Below, piece after piece: positions 16,964-24,380 of a stretch of DNA of 24,380 bases (positions within the stretch are counted from its first letter, which is position 1; every line of letters begins with the position of its first letter). The notes under the pieces were generated by a model, which was not told the origin of the DNA, did no database searches, and saw nothing but the letters and a program-made list of their open reading frames with translations. The position numbers and the translations under genes were made by a program. The stretch lies in NCBI GenBank assembly GCA_030431355.1, contig JAUIJG010000014.1:1-24380 (forward strand), in the 5' to 3' direction. The stretch comes from a bacterium. Its GTDB lineage: Bacteria > Cyanobacteriota > Vampirovibrionia > Obscuribacterales > Obscuribacteraceae.

Positions 16964-17182
16964 TTAGGAAGAAATCGTCGGTGTAAGAGCTGGAGCGGAC
17001 TTCTCAGGCACTTCCATGGTGGAGACCTGGAGTTGAGCACCTTGAGTTCTTCTGAAGTTATCGAGGTAGCGGCGAAGAGCTTCTCTTATCAGGTCGGATC
17101 TTGTTCTGTGCTCGCATTTAGCAATGTAATCGACCTGTTCTAGCATGGCTGGTGGCAACGCGATCAGTACTTTCTTGGGCAT
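16964..17182 (-). CDS. Ribbon-helix-helix (CopG-type) DNA-binding protein
   Basis: A 72-residue regulator. KKVLIALPPAMLEQVDYIAK forms the beta strand and first helix, and HRTRSDLIREALRRYLDNF the second helix, the standard RHH pattern in which a dimer inserts a two-stranded ribbon into the DNA major groove. The last 25 residues are a disordered-looking Thr/Pro/Ser tail. GAGGA lies 9 bases before the ATG. RHH proteins often repress their own operon or act as antitoxins. Here the gene upstream on the same strand (17210-17740) does not resemble a known toxin, so an antitoxin role is only a possibility. The next hairpin downstream probably ends its transcript. Confidence 0.85.
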   Translation of the reverse strand: MPKKVLIALPPAMLEQVDYIAKCEHRTRSDLIREALRRYLDNFRRTQGAQLQVSTMEVPEKSAPALTPTISS

Positions 17183-17209
17183 CTATTATTTCCTCACAAC
17201 GGCATAGTT

Positions 17210-17740
17210 TTACAATGGACTACTTGTTCCTGTTTCCTGTAGTCCAAAAAATTCGTACACGGTTTTTATAGAATTTGTTACCGTGGGTTTGGTGGCAGCG
17301 GGATCATTCAACCACCATCGACGAGTATAAACTTTACACACCTTCGACGATATCGTAAAGGTCTGAAAGGGGCATAAATGCTCAATTATGGTTGAAATTG
17401 CATAAAAGCTTTTTCTGAATTGTCGAAAGCCAATACTGGTAAGAAGTAGACAGCATCGAGGTTCTAAGTAAGACAAATCTATAGATGATTGTATTAGCAT
17501 AAGACATATCCAGGGGCTTGAATTTGTTGGTTTTTGTGCTAGCAGCATAGTAAAAAGCGTGCATAGTACGCACTCAAATAGTACGTATGGATGTCTTATT
17601 AATTGCTTTCGTAGATGCTTTGTATTGCCCAATGTATAAGGGTTTTGGACTAAAAGTGTTACCAGTAGATCCCCATTGACACGCTCCTGATATGGTTGCA
17701 ATCCTCTAACAAAATCTCCAATAGAATATGGGTCAATCAA
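17210..17740 (-). CDS. AT-rich orphan ORF, possibly a 5'-truncated or acquired gene
   Basis: No family is recognised. The frame is open for about 195 codons, from a TAA near 17794 to the stop at 17210, in DNA visibly richer in AT than its neighbours, where stops should be frequent. This supports real or recent coding. No ATG starts it: the first usual start is TTG at 17740 with no good ribosome-binding site, yet the translated codons before it (TKNEKNPLLIDPYSIG) also look protein-like, as if the true 5' end were lost. The N-terminal part (DFVRGLQPYQERVNGDLLVT) and the end (NSIKTVYEFFGLQETG) look convincing; the middle is unusually rich in Cys, Leu and Ser. A shorter frame at 17382-17573 overlaps it, so internal frameshifting of a decayed gene is possible. 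Confidence 0.4.
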   Translation of the reverse strand: MIDPYSIGDFVRGLQPYQERVNGDLLVTLLVQNPYTLGNTKHLRKQLIRHPYVLFECVLCTLFTMLLAQKPTNSSPWICLMLIQSSIDLSYLEPRCCLLLTSIGFRQFRKSFYAISTIIEHLCPFQTFTISSKVCKVYTRRWWLNDPAATKPTVTNSIKTVYEFFGLQETGTSSPL

Positions 17741-17765
17741 AAGCGGATTTTTCTCGTTTTTCGTG

Positions 17766-17781
17766 ATACCAATTATGGTAT
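17766..17781. promoter_or_regulatory. Palindrome upstream of the orphan ORF
   Basis: ATACCA-ATTA-TGGTAT is a perfect inverted repeat with a 4-base centre, about 26 bp before the TTG at 17740. It could be an operator, perhaps for the neighbouring ribbon-helix-helix protein, or a small hairpin. It lies inside the open frame upstream of the TTG. Function is inferred from symmetry alone. Confidence 0.3.
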
Positions 17782-18026
17782 TAATCTGAAATTAAGTAAT
17801 CTTGTTTCCCTTGCTGGTTCCTTTGCCTGAACGTCGACGCTCTATATTTATGTGTTCTAAATAATTGCTGGTTGGCTGAGCCTGGCGGCTTCTCACACTT
17901 GTAGTAGGTTTGAAACAAGCTTTTTAGCCACTTTACACAGGTTGACTTCAATTGACTTTTTAAAGGCGATGAACTCTCTTCAGGATAAGATGCTCATGGT
18001 GTTAGTAGAAGGACTTCCTTATATAT

Positions 18027-18797
18027 ATGATTCTTGCAAGTTGGAATGTGAATTCGATTGGGGTGCGCCTACCCCATGTGATTGATTGGTTGAAGGAGAG
18101 CAAAGCGGATGTTCTCTGCTTACAAGAGACAAAGTGCGTTGATGCAAAGTTTCCGAAAGACGAGTTTCAGCAGCTTGGCTATGAATGTTTCTTCTTCGGA
18201 CAGAAGACTTACAACGGGGTGGCGATTATATCCCGGTTTCCGATTCAATCAACATTGAGTAACTATCCGGACATCCCCAAGCCTGAGCAGACACGTTTTG
18301 TCAAAGCCGAGATAGAAACTGTCACAGTACTTAATGCATATATTCCTAATGGTTCTGAGCCAGGTTCGGAGAAGTTCGAATACAAAATGGAATGGTTGGC
18401 TAAGTTAAATGACTATATAAGGAATAGTTTTGATAGAGACCAGAAGGTTCTTTTATGCGGCGACTTTAATATCGCGCCGGAAGACAGGGATGTGTACGAT
18501 CCTGAAAAGACCAGAGGTCAGATTCTTGTCTCTGATGATGAAAGAGGTGCTCTGCAGAAGATCAGAGACTGGGGTTTCGTCGATGCCTTTCGAATGCACG
18601 AAGAGGAAGCAGGCCACTTTACCTGGTGGGACTATCGTCAAATGGCCTTTCGAAGAAAGATGGGTTATCGAATAGACCATATCTGGATCAGCGAAGGATT
18701 AAAACCAAGTTGCAAACGATCCTGGATAGATGTGGATCCAAGAAAGAAGGATAGACCCTCTGATCACACCCCTATATTAGTCGAGCTTGAACTTTAG
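18027..18797 (+). CDS. xth: Exodeoxyribonuclease III / AP endonuclease
   Basis: Cleaves DNA at abasic sites and removes 3' blocking groups in base-excision repair. All active-site elements of the ExoIII family are present: Asn7 in SWNVNSI, metal-binding Glu34 (LQETK), Tyr105 (NAYIPNG), Asp146 and Asn148 (GDFNIAP), Asp217 (RIDHI) and the Asp246-His247 pair (SDHTP). The 256 residues are the usual length, with no extra domain. The only Shine-Dalgarno-like tract, AAGGA (18009-18013), is 13 bases from the ATG and lies in a small self-complementary element AAGG-ACTT-CCTT. Convergent with the acyl-CoA dehydrogenase gene; the 23-bp gap begins with a short TTTCC/GGAAA hairpin. Confidence 0.96.
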   Translation: MILASWNVNSIGVRLPHVIDWLKESKADVLCLQETKCVDAKFPKDEFQQLGYECFFFGQKTYNGVAIISRFPIQSTLSNYPDIPKPEQTRFVKAEIETVTVLNAYIPNGSEPGSEKFEYKMEWLAKLNDYIRNSFDRDQKVLLCGDFNIAPEDRDVYDPEKTRGQILVSDDERGALQKIRDWGFVDAFRMHEEEAGHFTWWDYRQMAFRRKMGYRIDHIWISEGLKPSCKRSWIDVDPRKKDRPSDHTPILVELEL

Positions 18798-18820
18798 TTT
18801 CCTTTCCGGAAATCAAGCTA

Positions 18821-20755
18821 TCAAGCTTTTGCTTTTAACTTGTCTTTTGACTCTTCCGATTTGTCATAGCTGAAGATGATATCGGCTTTCTCTATGCCTT
18901 GAAGATCTTTGAAGTCACCTTCCAAAATGCGATCGGCAAGTTTGTTGCAAGCTCTGAAGTAGCTGTCCGAAACTCTTTCGCCATCAAGTTTTCTCTTAAG
19001 GTCCTGGCACAAAATATCGGCTGCCATGGTCATGACTTGATCATCTTTCTCGTGGGCCCAGAGTGTGGTTACGATCATTATGATGGTGTCTTGCACCCGG
19101 CCTGACATCTCAGCGATTCGACATTGTCTGTCGGGAAGCTTGAGTTGATGTTTTACCATCGCTTCGCTCAATTCAAGAGGATGCTGATGCATACCTTCCA
19201 GAGCATCATTCAAGTGCTGATTCAACTTTTCATCCATGCCCGAAATCTCTCTTTTGTCCTTGCCGGCCAGGAGTTTGTTGACATACCACCAGGTATAAGT
19301 GCTCAACTCACTCTTAAGAGCCCAGGCATGGCTTGGATTCATCGGGTTGAAAGCTTTGATGCCGTGTTTTTGGAGAGCCAGTCCCACCGGTTCAAAATAG
19401 GTACTGCCATGCTCTTTGGCCAGGGACTTAAAGAAGGCCATGCCGAGCATCTCTCCTTCGCCTTCGTAGATACATGGTGCGAGAAAATCGTGGACGTTAT
19501 CTCCAAAGAGATGACCCTGTACAAATGATCTTCCGCCATGGGTTTTCATAAATAGCTCGATGGCGCACTCTTTCTCCGCTTCGCTGCCGAAGATTTTAGC
19601 GATGATGCACTCTAACTCTCCTCGGAAACCTTGATCAAGCAGCCATGATCCCCAGGCAACCAGCGCATCGGAACCGGCTATCAGAGCTGCTGCCCTGGCG
19701 ATTCTTCGTTTGACAAGCTCTCGAGTCTCTATCGCTTTACCGTAAGTCTCTCTGAAACTAGCCCAGGGCAACATGTTGGCAAGCATCATTCGCATAACTC
19801 CGGATGCGGTGGCGCATAATGCCAGACGTCCCATATTCAAACCGTGGTAGGCGACAGTCAAGCCGTCACCTTTTTTCGGTACAAGTAGATTCTCTTTAGG
19901 GACTTTGAAGTCTTTGAATCTAAGACCGTTGTTGTATGCGTGGGCGAGAGCATGCAATTTGTAATCGACAATCTGGAAATTTTCATTTTGCTGCTTGGGC
20001 AGCTCGGCAATCAAGGCGGCCGGTTTTCCGTTCACCAGGCATACCACCCCTACGGTTCTACCTTCAATGGCATTGGTGATAAAAAGCTTCTCGCCGTTGA
20101 TCACATAATGATCTCCTTCAAGAACCGCCGTCGTCTTCAGGGCCGTCAGATCGGATCCGGCGCCGGGTTCGGTCAGGGCAAAAGCGGAAAGCATCTCTCC
20201 TGAGGCAAGTTTCGGTAAGAATTTCTCTTTCTGGGCATCGTTTCCGAATGTTCTTAGAGGGTCCACGGCTCCGATACAGCCATGCACGGAAGCGAGACCA
20301 GCCACCGTAGGCTCTATTGTGGCTACCCGGGTCAGGAAGGTCATGAACTCTCTTACGCTCACACCCTGACCGCCGTATTGTTTATCTATCAAAAGACCCC
20401 AGTAGCCGGCTTTGGCCAGGTCATCCAGGAGGGCGCTGGAAATCTTGCCTCTTTCGTCATATTGAGCATTCCGGCGACGATAATCCCGGATCACTTCCAG
20501 GGACTTTTGCATGGCAGGATTCGAGAGAATGTCCGCGCTCTCCCTGGGGGTAGTAAAAAGGTCTATTGGGATCCTTGCGTCCCATACCGCTTTGTGGACC
20601 GGGCTATTGGTGGTTTTGTACTGTGGAGCGAAGAGGGCTTCCACTTCGTCGTCGACCCGGTCTACTGCCCCGGTTCTTCTGGCCTCTTCCTCGCTTTTGC
20701 CGGAGAGGCGCATAGCTGTTTCGGCAAAACTGGTCTCTTTGTCTGAATTTGTCAT
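18821..20755 (-). CDS. Large acyl-CoA dehydrogenase (FadE/VLCAD-like)
   Basis: A flavoenzyme that makes the alpha,beta double bond in fatty-acid beta-oxidation, or in a related acyl-CoA pathway. Counted from a possible upstream ATG at 20791 (656 aa), the FAD/substrate motif FALTEPGAGSD is at 204-214, YVINGEKLFITNA at 229-241, and the active-site Glu is expected at 443 in IYEGEGEM, where most relatives read YEGT. The first 95 residues and the C-terminal 190 extend beyond the usual 380-residue core, as in long-chain enzymes. The ATG at 20755 is preferred: GGGA lies 6 bases upstream and the N-terminus (MTNSDKET) is natural. The extra 12 residues from 20791 are hydrophobic. No electron-transfer flavoprotein or thiolase gene is nearby. 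Confidence 0.9.
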   Translation of the reverse strand: MTNSDKETSFAETAMRLSGKSEEEARRTGAVDRVDDEVEALFAPQYKTTNSPVHKAVWDARIPIDLFTTPRESADILSNPAMQKSLEVIRDYRRRNAQYDERGKISSALLDDLAKAGYWGLLIDKQYGGQGVSVREFMTFLTRVATIEPTVAGLASVHGCIGAVDPLRTFGNDAQKEKFLPKLASGEMLSAFALTEPGAGSDLTALKTTAVLEGDHYVINGEKLFITNAIEGRTVGVVCLVNGKPAALIAELPKQQNENFQIVDYKLHALAHAYNNGLRFKDFKVPKENLLVPKKGDGLTVAYHGLNMGRLALCATASGVMRMMLANMLPWASFRETYGKAIETRELVKRRIARAAALIAGSDALVAWGSWLLDQGFRGELECIIAKIFGSEAEKECAIELFMKTHGGRSFVQGHLFGDNVHDFLAPCIYEGEGEMLGMAFFKSLAKEHGSTYFEPVGLALQKHGIKAFNPMNPSHAWALKSELSTYTWWYVNKLLAGKDKREISGMDEKLNQHLNDALEGMHQHPLELSEAMVKHQLKLPDRQCRIAEMSGRVQDTIIMIVTTLWAHEKDDQVMTMAADILCQDLKRKLDGERVSDSYFRACNKLADRILEGDFKDLQGIEKADIIFSYDKSEESKDKLKAKA

Positions 20756-20856
20756 GGTTTGTCCCGGATACACCTGTATAAAGAATCCCATATGTAATTC
20801 TACCTACCCTGAAAGCAATTGATTCATGTAAGGGGCGGGATCTACACATTTTTGCG

Positions 20857-20900
20857 TGAGATAATGGGGCAATTTGATTTATTCCTCCCCCGGGGAATAA
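20857..20900 (+). promoter_or_regulatory. Possible extended -10 promoter and leader hairpin before the DUF4139 gene
   Basis: TGAGATAAT (20857-20865) fits an extended -10 element, without a good -35. Downstream, TTATTCC (20879-20885) and GGAATAA (20894-20900) form a 7-bp inverted repeat around a C/G-rich centre, about 42 bases before the ATG at 20943. It would fall at or just after a start site and could be an operator or a leader hairpin. Confidence 0.3.
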
Positions 20901-20942
20901 GTCTATTTATCGGTCCTGCCCAGTAGATAACAGGTTAAATTC

Positions 20943-22958
20943 ATGAAAAATCAAACCAGCGCCAGCCTGCCAATCAAGAAAGTAGCTCTCTACAAACACG
21001 GAATGGGCTATTTCGAGAGATATGGCGAGGTGGAAAGTGGCAAGCAAGTCGAGATCTCCTGTTCTCTAGATGAGATCGACGATATGCTCAAGTCGATACT
21101 GGTTTTACACGAAGGCAGTAGCCTTTTCGCCGTCACTTATGATTCAAGCAAACCTACCAGTGAGAAGCTGGCTGATTTTGGATTAGATCTGAGAAAGACA
21201 AAGAATTACATGGAGCTGGTCGGACAGCTCCGGGGAACCGAGGTTTTCGTGGTCTCAGGTGAGAACAGGTGCAAAGGGCGAGTGATCGGTACTGATCAGA
21301 CCCGGGCAAAGACAGCGACCGGAGAGCCCACTGAACTGGAAAATTATCTTGTTGTCTTTGTGGAGGGAGGAGAGCTCAAGCGGATTAAGATCAATGAAAT
21401 TGACTCCATTACCCTGGAAGACAAAAAACTCTCTAGAGAAATCGGACAACAGCTGGATTTGATCAGTCTATCGGTAAGCAAGAAGGATCATAAGAGTTTG
21501 TTGGTTAACCTTGAGGAGTCCTCTGGAGGTCAGGTAAAAATCGCCTATTCAATTCCAACACCGATCTGGAAGTCCAGCTATCGCCTCGTCTTTTCCACGG
21601 AAGAGAGATTGCTTTTGCAGGGGGTGGCGATTGTCGACAATGTTCAAGATGAGGACTGGACCGATGTGGAGATGACCCTGGTTTCGGCCCATCCGATTTC
21701 ATTTATTCAACCACTCTATGAGCCGGTCAAGCCACAGCGCAGAAGGATGGAGGCCCAGGGGGTAAGCGCATCGGACCCGTTTGTGGCGGAGAGGGCGAGA
21801 AGTGTACCCGGCTCCACCGGGGCGATGATGGAAGGCGCTTCTTATCTAGCCGATCTCTCCAGTGGAGGGGATGGAGCCTGGGGTGCAGCACCTTCGCCGG
21901 AGCCCATGCCGGCATCGGCTAGGGATAAAATTTCCCTGGGTAACCTCGGTGCGGCCGACCTGGAGATAGATGCCCGGGAGAGCGGCGAGCTTTTTGAATA
22001 CAAAATTGAGAAACCTGTCTCCGTCCCTCGGGACAGTTCCAGCTTGATTCCAGTCATACAGACCGATGTCGAAGGCGAAAGGGTCTCACTCTTCTCGGAG
22101 AGACGCAATAATGAGTTTCCTTACGCGGCTGTTAAATTTACCAACAACACAGGTTTGACCCTGGAATCCGGACCGGTTACGGTTTTTGAAGAAGAGACCT
22201 ATGCCGGTGAATGTTTGTTGGATGTTATAAAACCTGATGACAAAAGGATTTTGCCCTATGCTCTCGATAAATCTGTCTCGGTAGTGGTCAGCAATAAGTA
22301 TCTGGATAAGCCCTTCTTTAAAGCCCAGGCAGCAGGCGGCATTCTCTACATCTATTCCAAGAAAGAGTCGAAGACCGACTACGAATTGGAGAATCTCTCG
22401 GACAAAAAGAAGATTGTCTATCTGGAACATCCCGTGCGACAGGGCTGGTCGCTATCTTCTTCCACGGAGAAGCCGGAGGAGACGACCAAAAGTTTTTATC
22501 GTTTCCGTGTAGAACTTCCGCCCAAGAAAAGTTCATCTCTTACGGTCAAGACAGAATCAGAAGCTAAACAACAGCTCAATCTGACCGTTATGCGCAGAGT
22601 GGATGATTATTTCTCCTGGCTTCTCAGTCAGAATTTCGTGAATAAAGAATTTCTGGAATTCCTGAACAAAGTGGCGGACATTCTTGGGGAGATAGAGGAC
22701 CTTTCGGCACGGCAGACGGCTGTCACGGCAGAGATTAAGTCTTGCGAAGAGGACCAGGAGAGGGCCAGGCAGAACGTCAAAACTCTCGGAGCATCAGGCA
22801 CGAGATTTCAAAGGTCGATTGAGGAGAGCGAGGACAGAATTGTAGAATTGAAAGGAGTGCTTGAGAAGATAAATCTCCAACTTCGTGAAAAATTCAATCA
22901 GTTGAGAACAGAATCTTCTCAAAGTCTGGAATCCGAACTGAACCAGAAACAGAGTTGA
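20943..22958 (+). CDS. DUF4139-type conserved protein with C-terminal coiled coil
   Basis: A 671-residue protein of unknown biochemical role. The N-terminal VALYKHGMGYFERYGEV and DEIDDMLKSILVL (12-54), the central IPTPIWKSSYRLVF (204-217) and VAIVDNVQDEDWTDVEMTLV (228-247) fit the DUF4139 (mucoidy-inhibitor-like) group, a beta-rich fold. Residues about 262-345 form a Met/Gly/Pro/Ser-rich linker (MMEGASYLADLSSGGDGAWG) between two halves of the core. The last 100 residues (from about 575) are a strong coiled coil. No signal peptide or membrane segment is seen, so it should be cytoplasmic. An AGG lies near the expected distance before the ATG. The next gene starts 19 bp after its stop, so the two form an operon. 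Confidence 0.75.
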   Translation: MKNQTSASLPIKKVALYKHGMGYFERYGEVESGKQVEISCSLDEIDDMLKSILVLHEGSSLFAVTYDSSKPTSEKLADFGLDLRKTKNYMELVGQLRGTEVFVVSGENRCKGRVIGTDQTRAKTATGEPTELENYLVVFVEGGELKRIKINEIDSITLEDKKLSREIGQQLDLISLSVSKKDHKSLLVNLEESSGGQVKIAYSIPTPIWKSSYRLVFSTEERLLLQGVAIVDNVQDEDWTDVEMTLVSAHPISFIQPLYEPVKPQRRRMEAQGVSASDPFVAERARSVPGSTGAMMEGASYLADLSSGGDGAWGAAPSPEPMPASARDKISLGNLGAADLEIDARESGELFEYKIEKPVSVPRDSSSLIPVIQTDVEGERVSLFSERRNNEFPYAAVKFTNNTGLTLESGPVTVFEEETYAGECLLDVIKPDDKRILPYALDKSVSVVVSNKYLDKPFFKAQAAGGILYIYSKKESKTDYELENLSDKKKIVYLEHPVRQGWSLSSSTEKPEETTKSFYRFRVELPPKKSSSLTVKTESEAKQQLNLTVMRRVDDYFSWLLSQNFVNKEFLEFLNKVADILGEIEDLSARQTAVTAEIKSCEEDQERARQNVKTLGASGTRFQRSIEESEDRIVELKGVLEKINLQLREKFNQLRTESSQSLESELNQKQS

Positions 22959-22977
22959 TCAGAAGAGGAGAGAGTCG

Positions 22978-23880
22978 ATGAAAGTTCTTGTAAGTGGAGC
23001 CAGGGGATTGATCGGCACCGAGCTGAGCAATAAGCTAAATGCAGCCGGACATGAGGTTTTTGGGCTTTCCAGAAGTTCCGCTCGGCAGAATTTTATCCGC
23101 TGGAACCCGGAGATGGGCGAGTTGGATTCGGAAAAGTTAAACAGTCTGGCTATTGATGCGGTTGTTCACCTTGCCGGAGAGAACATCGCTTCGGGTAGAT
23201 GGACTGAGGAGATGAAGGAGAAAATCCGAGAGAGCAGAATCAAAGGAACAAGTCTTCTTGTCCGTACTATAAAAGGGCTTGAAGTCAAGCCTCGGGTTTT
23301 CGTTTCCGCTTCCGCGGTGGGATTCTACGGAGATAGAGGAGATGAGGTGCTCGATGAGACCAGCGATAGAGGGGATGGCTTCCTGGCGGAACTCTGTGAT
23401 GATTGGGAAAAAGCTTGTGATGGTCTGAAGGAAGATTCCATCAGGGTCGTCAACGCACGAATAGGTGTCGTGCTCAGCACTAAAGGCGGTGCTCTTTCTA
23501 AGATGCTTCCTCCTTTCAAGCTTGGACTTGGTGGGCCGATAGATAGCGGCAAGCAATACATGAGTTGGATCACCTTAAAGGATGTTGCCGGGGCCATTGT
23601 CTATGCCATCGAGAATGATGCCATATCAGGACCGGTCAATTTGGTGGCTCCGGAGCCGGTTACTAATGCGGAATTTACCAGGGCGCTGGGTAGCGCGCTT
23701 GGTAGACCGGCTTTCTTTCCCATGCCTGGTTTCGCGGCTAAAATGGTGTTTGGAGAAATGGCTGAGGAATTGCTACTCTCCTCCACCCGGGTCGAGCCAT
23801 CGGTGCTGAATGGCTCTGGTTTTAAGTTCTCTTCCTGCAATGTGGATGAAGCACTGAAGCATGTTCTAGCCAGGAGATAG
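22978..23880 (+). CDS. TIGR01777-family NAD(P)-binding epimerase (YfcH/SDR39U1-like)
   Basis: An atypical short-chain dehydrogenase of 300 residues. The Rossmann motif GARGLIG has Gly7, Gly10 and Gly13. AVVHLAGENIASGRW (61-75), SASAVGFYG near 111-119 (family active-site region) and VNARIGVVLS near 159-168 are hallmarks of this family. The C-terminal part, with FPMPGFAAKMVFGEMAEEL, is the DUF1731-like end domain. The physiological substrate of the family is not established; relatives have been linked to cell division in cyanobacteria and plastids. GAGGAGAGAG gives a strong ribosome-binding site before the ATG. It lies 19 bp after the DUF4139 gene and 35 bp before a membrane-protein gene, in a three-gene operon. 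Confidence 0.92.
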   Translation: MKVLVSGARGLIGTELSNKLNAAGHEVFGLSRSSARQNFIRWNPEMGELDSEKLNSLAIDAVVHLAGENIASGRWTEEMKEKIRESRIKGTSLLVRTIKGLEVKPRVFVSASAVGFYGDRGDEVLDETSDRGDGFLAELCDDWEKACDGLKEDSIRVVNARIGVVLSTKGGALSKMLPPFKLGLGGPIDSGKQYMSWITLKDVAGAIVYAIENDAISGPVNLVAPEPVTNAEFTRALGSALGRPAFFPMPGFAAKMVFGEMAEELLLSSTRVEPSVLNGSGFKFSSCNVDEALKHVLARR

Positions 23881-23915
23881 GCTATTGTTTTTGATGAAGC
23901 GGTTTCGGGAGTGCT

Positions 23916-24380
23916 ATGGAGAATTCTAAGTCCTTGCCTCAACTGGCAGGTAAAGGGAACAATAAGCTGATCGCTCTGCACCAGACCCAGTTGGCCTGGA
24001 GTACTTTTGTCACCTTCTTCGTCCTGGGAACAGTGGCATTCCTCTGGGTCTCCGGATATCACCTGGTGGGAGTCGGCATGCTCTCTCTCCTGTTATTCCT
24101 GCTCTGGTATTCTGTTGGCGCCCATATTCAATCGCTGGCCACCATCAGCCTATTGAAACAATACCACCGACCGGACTACCTCGGTCTGGAACTATCTATC
24201 CGCAAGCTCAAACAGCTTTTGACCGTTCTTCCTGTCAAGAAAGAACCTTATCTGATGCTCCTTAACTATTACATCTCATACTGCCAGCAATACCAGGGAA
24301 AGTATGAGGAGTCCCTGAGTGTCTACGCATTAATAGATGAGAAGCGAATCTCCCGGGGGTATTTCAGATACCCATACTAT
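23916..24380 (+). CDS. Membrane protein with TPR-like region, 3'-partial
   Basis: Translation from the ATG at 23916 stays open to the window end (155 codons, no stop), so the gene continues outside. GGGAG lies 5 bases before the ATG. After about 27 polar residues come two membrane segments: WSTFVTFFVLGTVAFLWVSG (28-47) and VGVGMLSLLLFLLWYSVGA (51-69). The rest is cytoplasmic or periplasmic and helical: ISLLKQYHRPDYLG, then YLMLLNYYISYCQQYQGKYE and ESLSVYALIDE, resembling TPR helices with the 'G-Y-E-E-S' turn. No family is named with confidence. It is the third gene of the DUF4139 operon, 35 bp after the epimerase gene, which ties a membrane element to that unit. Confidence 0.75.
   Translation, partial: MENSKSLPQLAGKGNNKLIALHQTQLAWSTFVTFFVLGTVAFLWVSGYHLVGVGMLSLLLFLLWYSVGAHIQSLATISLLKQYHRPDYLGLELSIRKLKQLLTVLPVKKEPYLMLLNYYISYCQQYQGKYEESLSVYALIDEKRISRGYFRYPYY

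Noticed and set aside
17942..17958. Two TTGACTT copies spaced 10 bp apart before xth, as -35 elements or an activator box.
   Set aside because: No -10 sequence lies at a workable distance from either copy, and two short repeats are weak evidence for a binding site.
11241..18024. A 16-base match, GAAGGACTTCCTTATA, in the MFS gene (near 11241) and before xth (near 18008).
   Set aside because: In the first place it encodes the conserved EGLPYT residues; in the second it is non-coding. A match of this length can arise by chance in a window of this size, and nothing around it is shared.
1..24380. Search for CRISPR arrays, insertion sequences, tRNA/rRNA genes, phage or defence genes.
   Set aside because: No regularly spaced repeats, transposase or integrase motifs, tRNA cloverleaf sequence or defence-gene signatures were seen on either strand.

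Overview
No phylogenetic marker is present, so the host is inferred only. Base composition is near balanced. The genes are those of a heterotroph with a respiratory or oxidative metabolism: succinate dehydrogenase, mitochondrial-type aconitase and acyl-CoA dehydrogenase. Around them are TPR, HEAT and secreted proteins of unknown role. The TPR style (kinesin-light-chain-like repeats with an 'LGQDHP' motif) and the mix of families recall non-photosynthetic cyanobacterial relatives (Vampirovibrionia/Obscuribacterales). That is recollection, not proof, and a planctomycete- or acidobacterium-like host is not excluded.

Layout. 1-2045: a subtilisin-like protease fragment (+) runs head-on into a 3'-truncated succinate dehydrogenase flavoprotein gene (-), preceded on its own strand by the five-helix anchor subunit. 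The break near position 309 cuts both genes and looks like a rearrangement or an assembly chimera. 2046-4399: a long spacer, a small hypothetical protein, an alpha/beta hydrolase and a TPR protein (all +). 4440-11087: a run of minus-strand genes for aconitase, an SLC12-like cation-chloride cotransporter, a CX5R phosphatase and a secreted PDZ/S41-type protease. 11196-13714 (+): an AmpG-like MFS permease, an exact tandem pair of 64-bp repeats, then an aldo/keto reductase. 13711-14211 (-): gluconokinase, whose stop codon overlaps that of the reductase. 14352-16337 (+): a secreted protein of unknown family and a HEAT-repeat protein. 16334-17740 (-): a helical hypothetical protein, a ribbon-helix-helix regulator and an AT-rich orphan ORF. 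18027-18797 (+): exonuclease III. 18821-20755 (-): a large acyl-CoA dehydrogenase. 20943-24380 (+): a probable operon of a DUF4139-type protein, a TIGR01777-family SDR epimerase and a membrane protein that runs off the window.

As a system, the recognisable part is central carbon and energy metabolism (TCA enzymes, beta-oxidation, gluconate phosphorylation), scattered among single-gene or two-gene units instead of one pathway operon. I see no CRISPR array, tRNA, rRNA, transposase, phage or defence cassette. The least explained parts are the secreted-protein/HEAT pair, the DUF4139 operon, the low-GC ORF beside a ribbon-helix-helix gene, the 64-bp tandem repeat carrying a Shine-Dalgarno sequence, and the broken junction at the left end. 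None of these is proven to be a new system.
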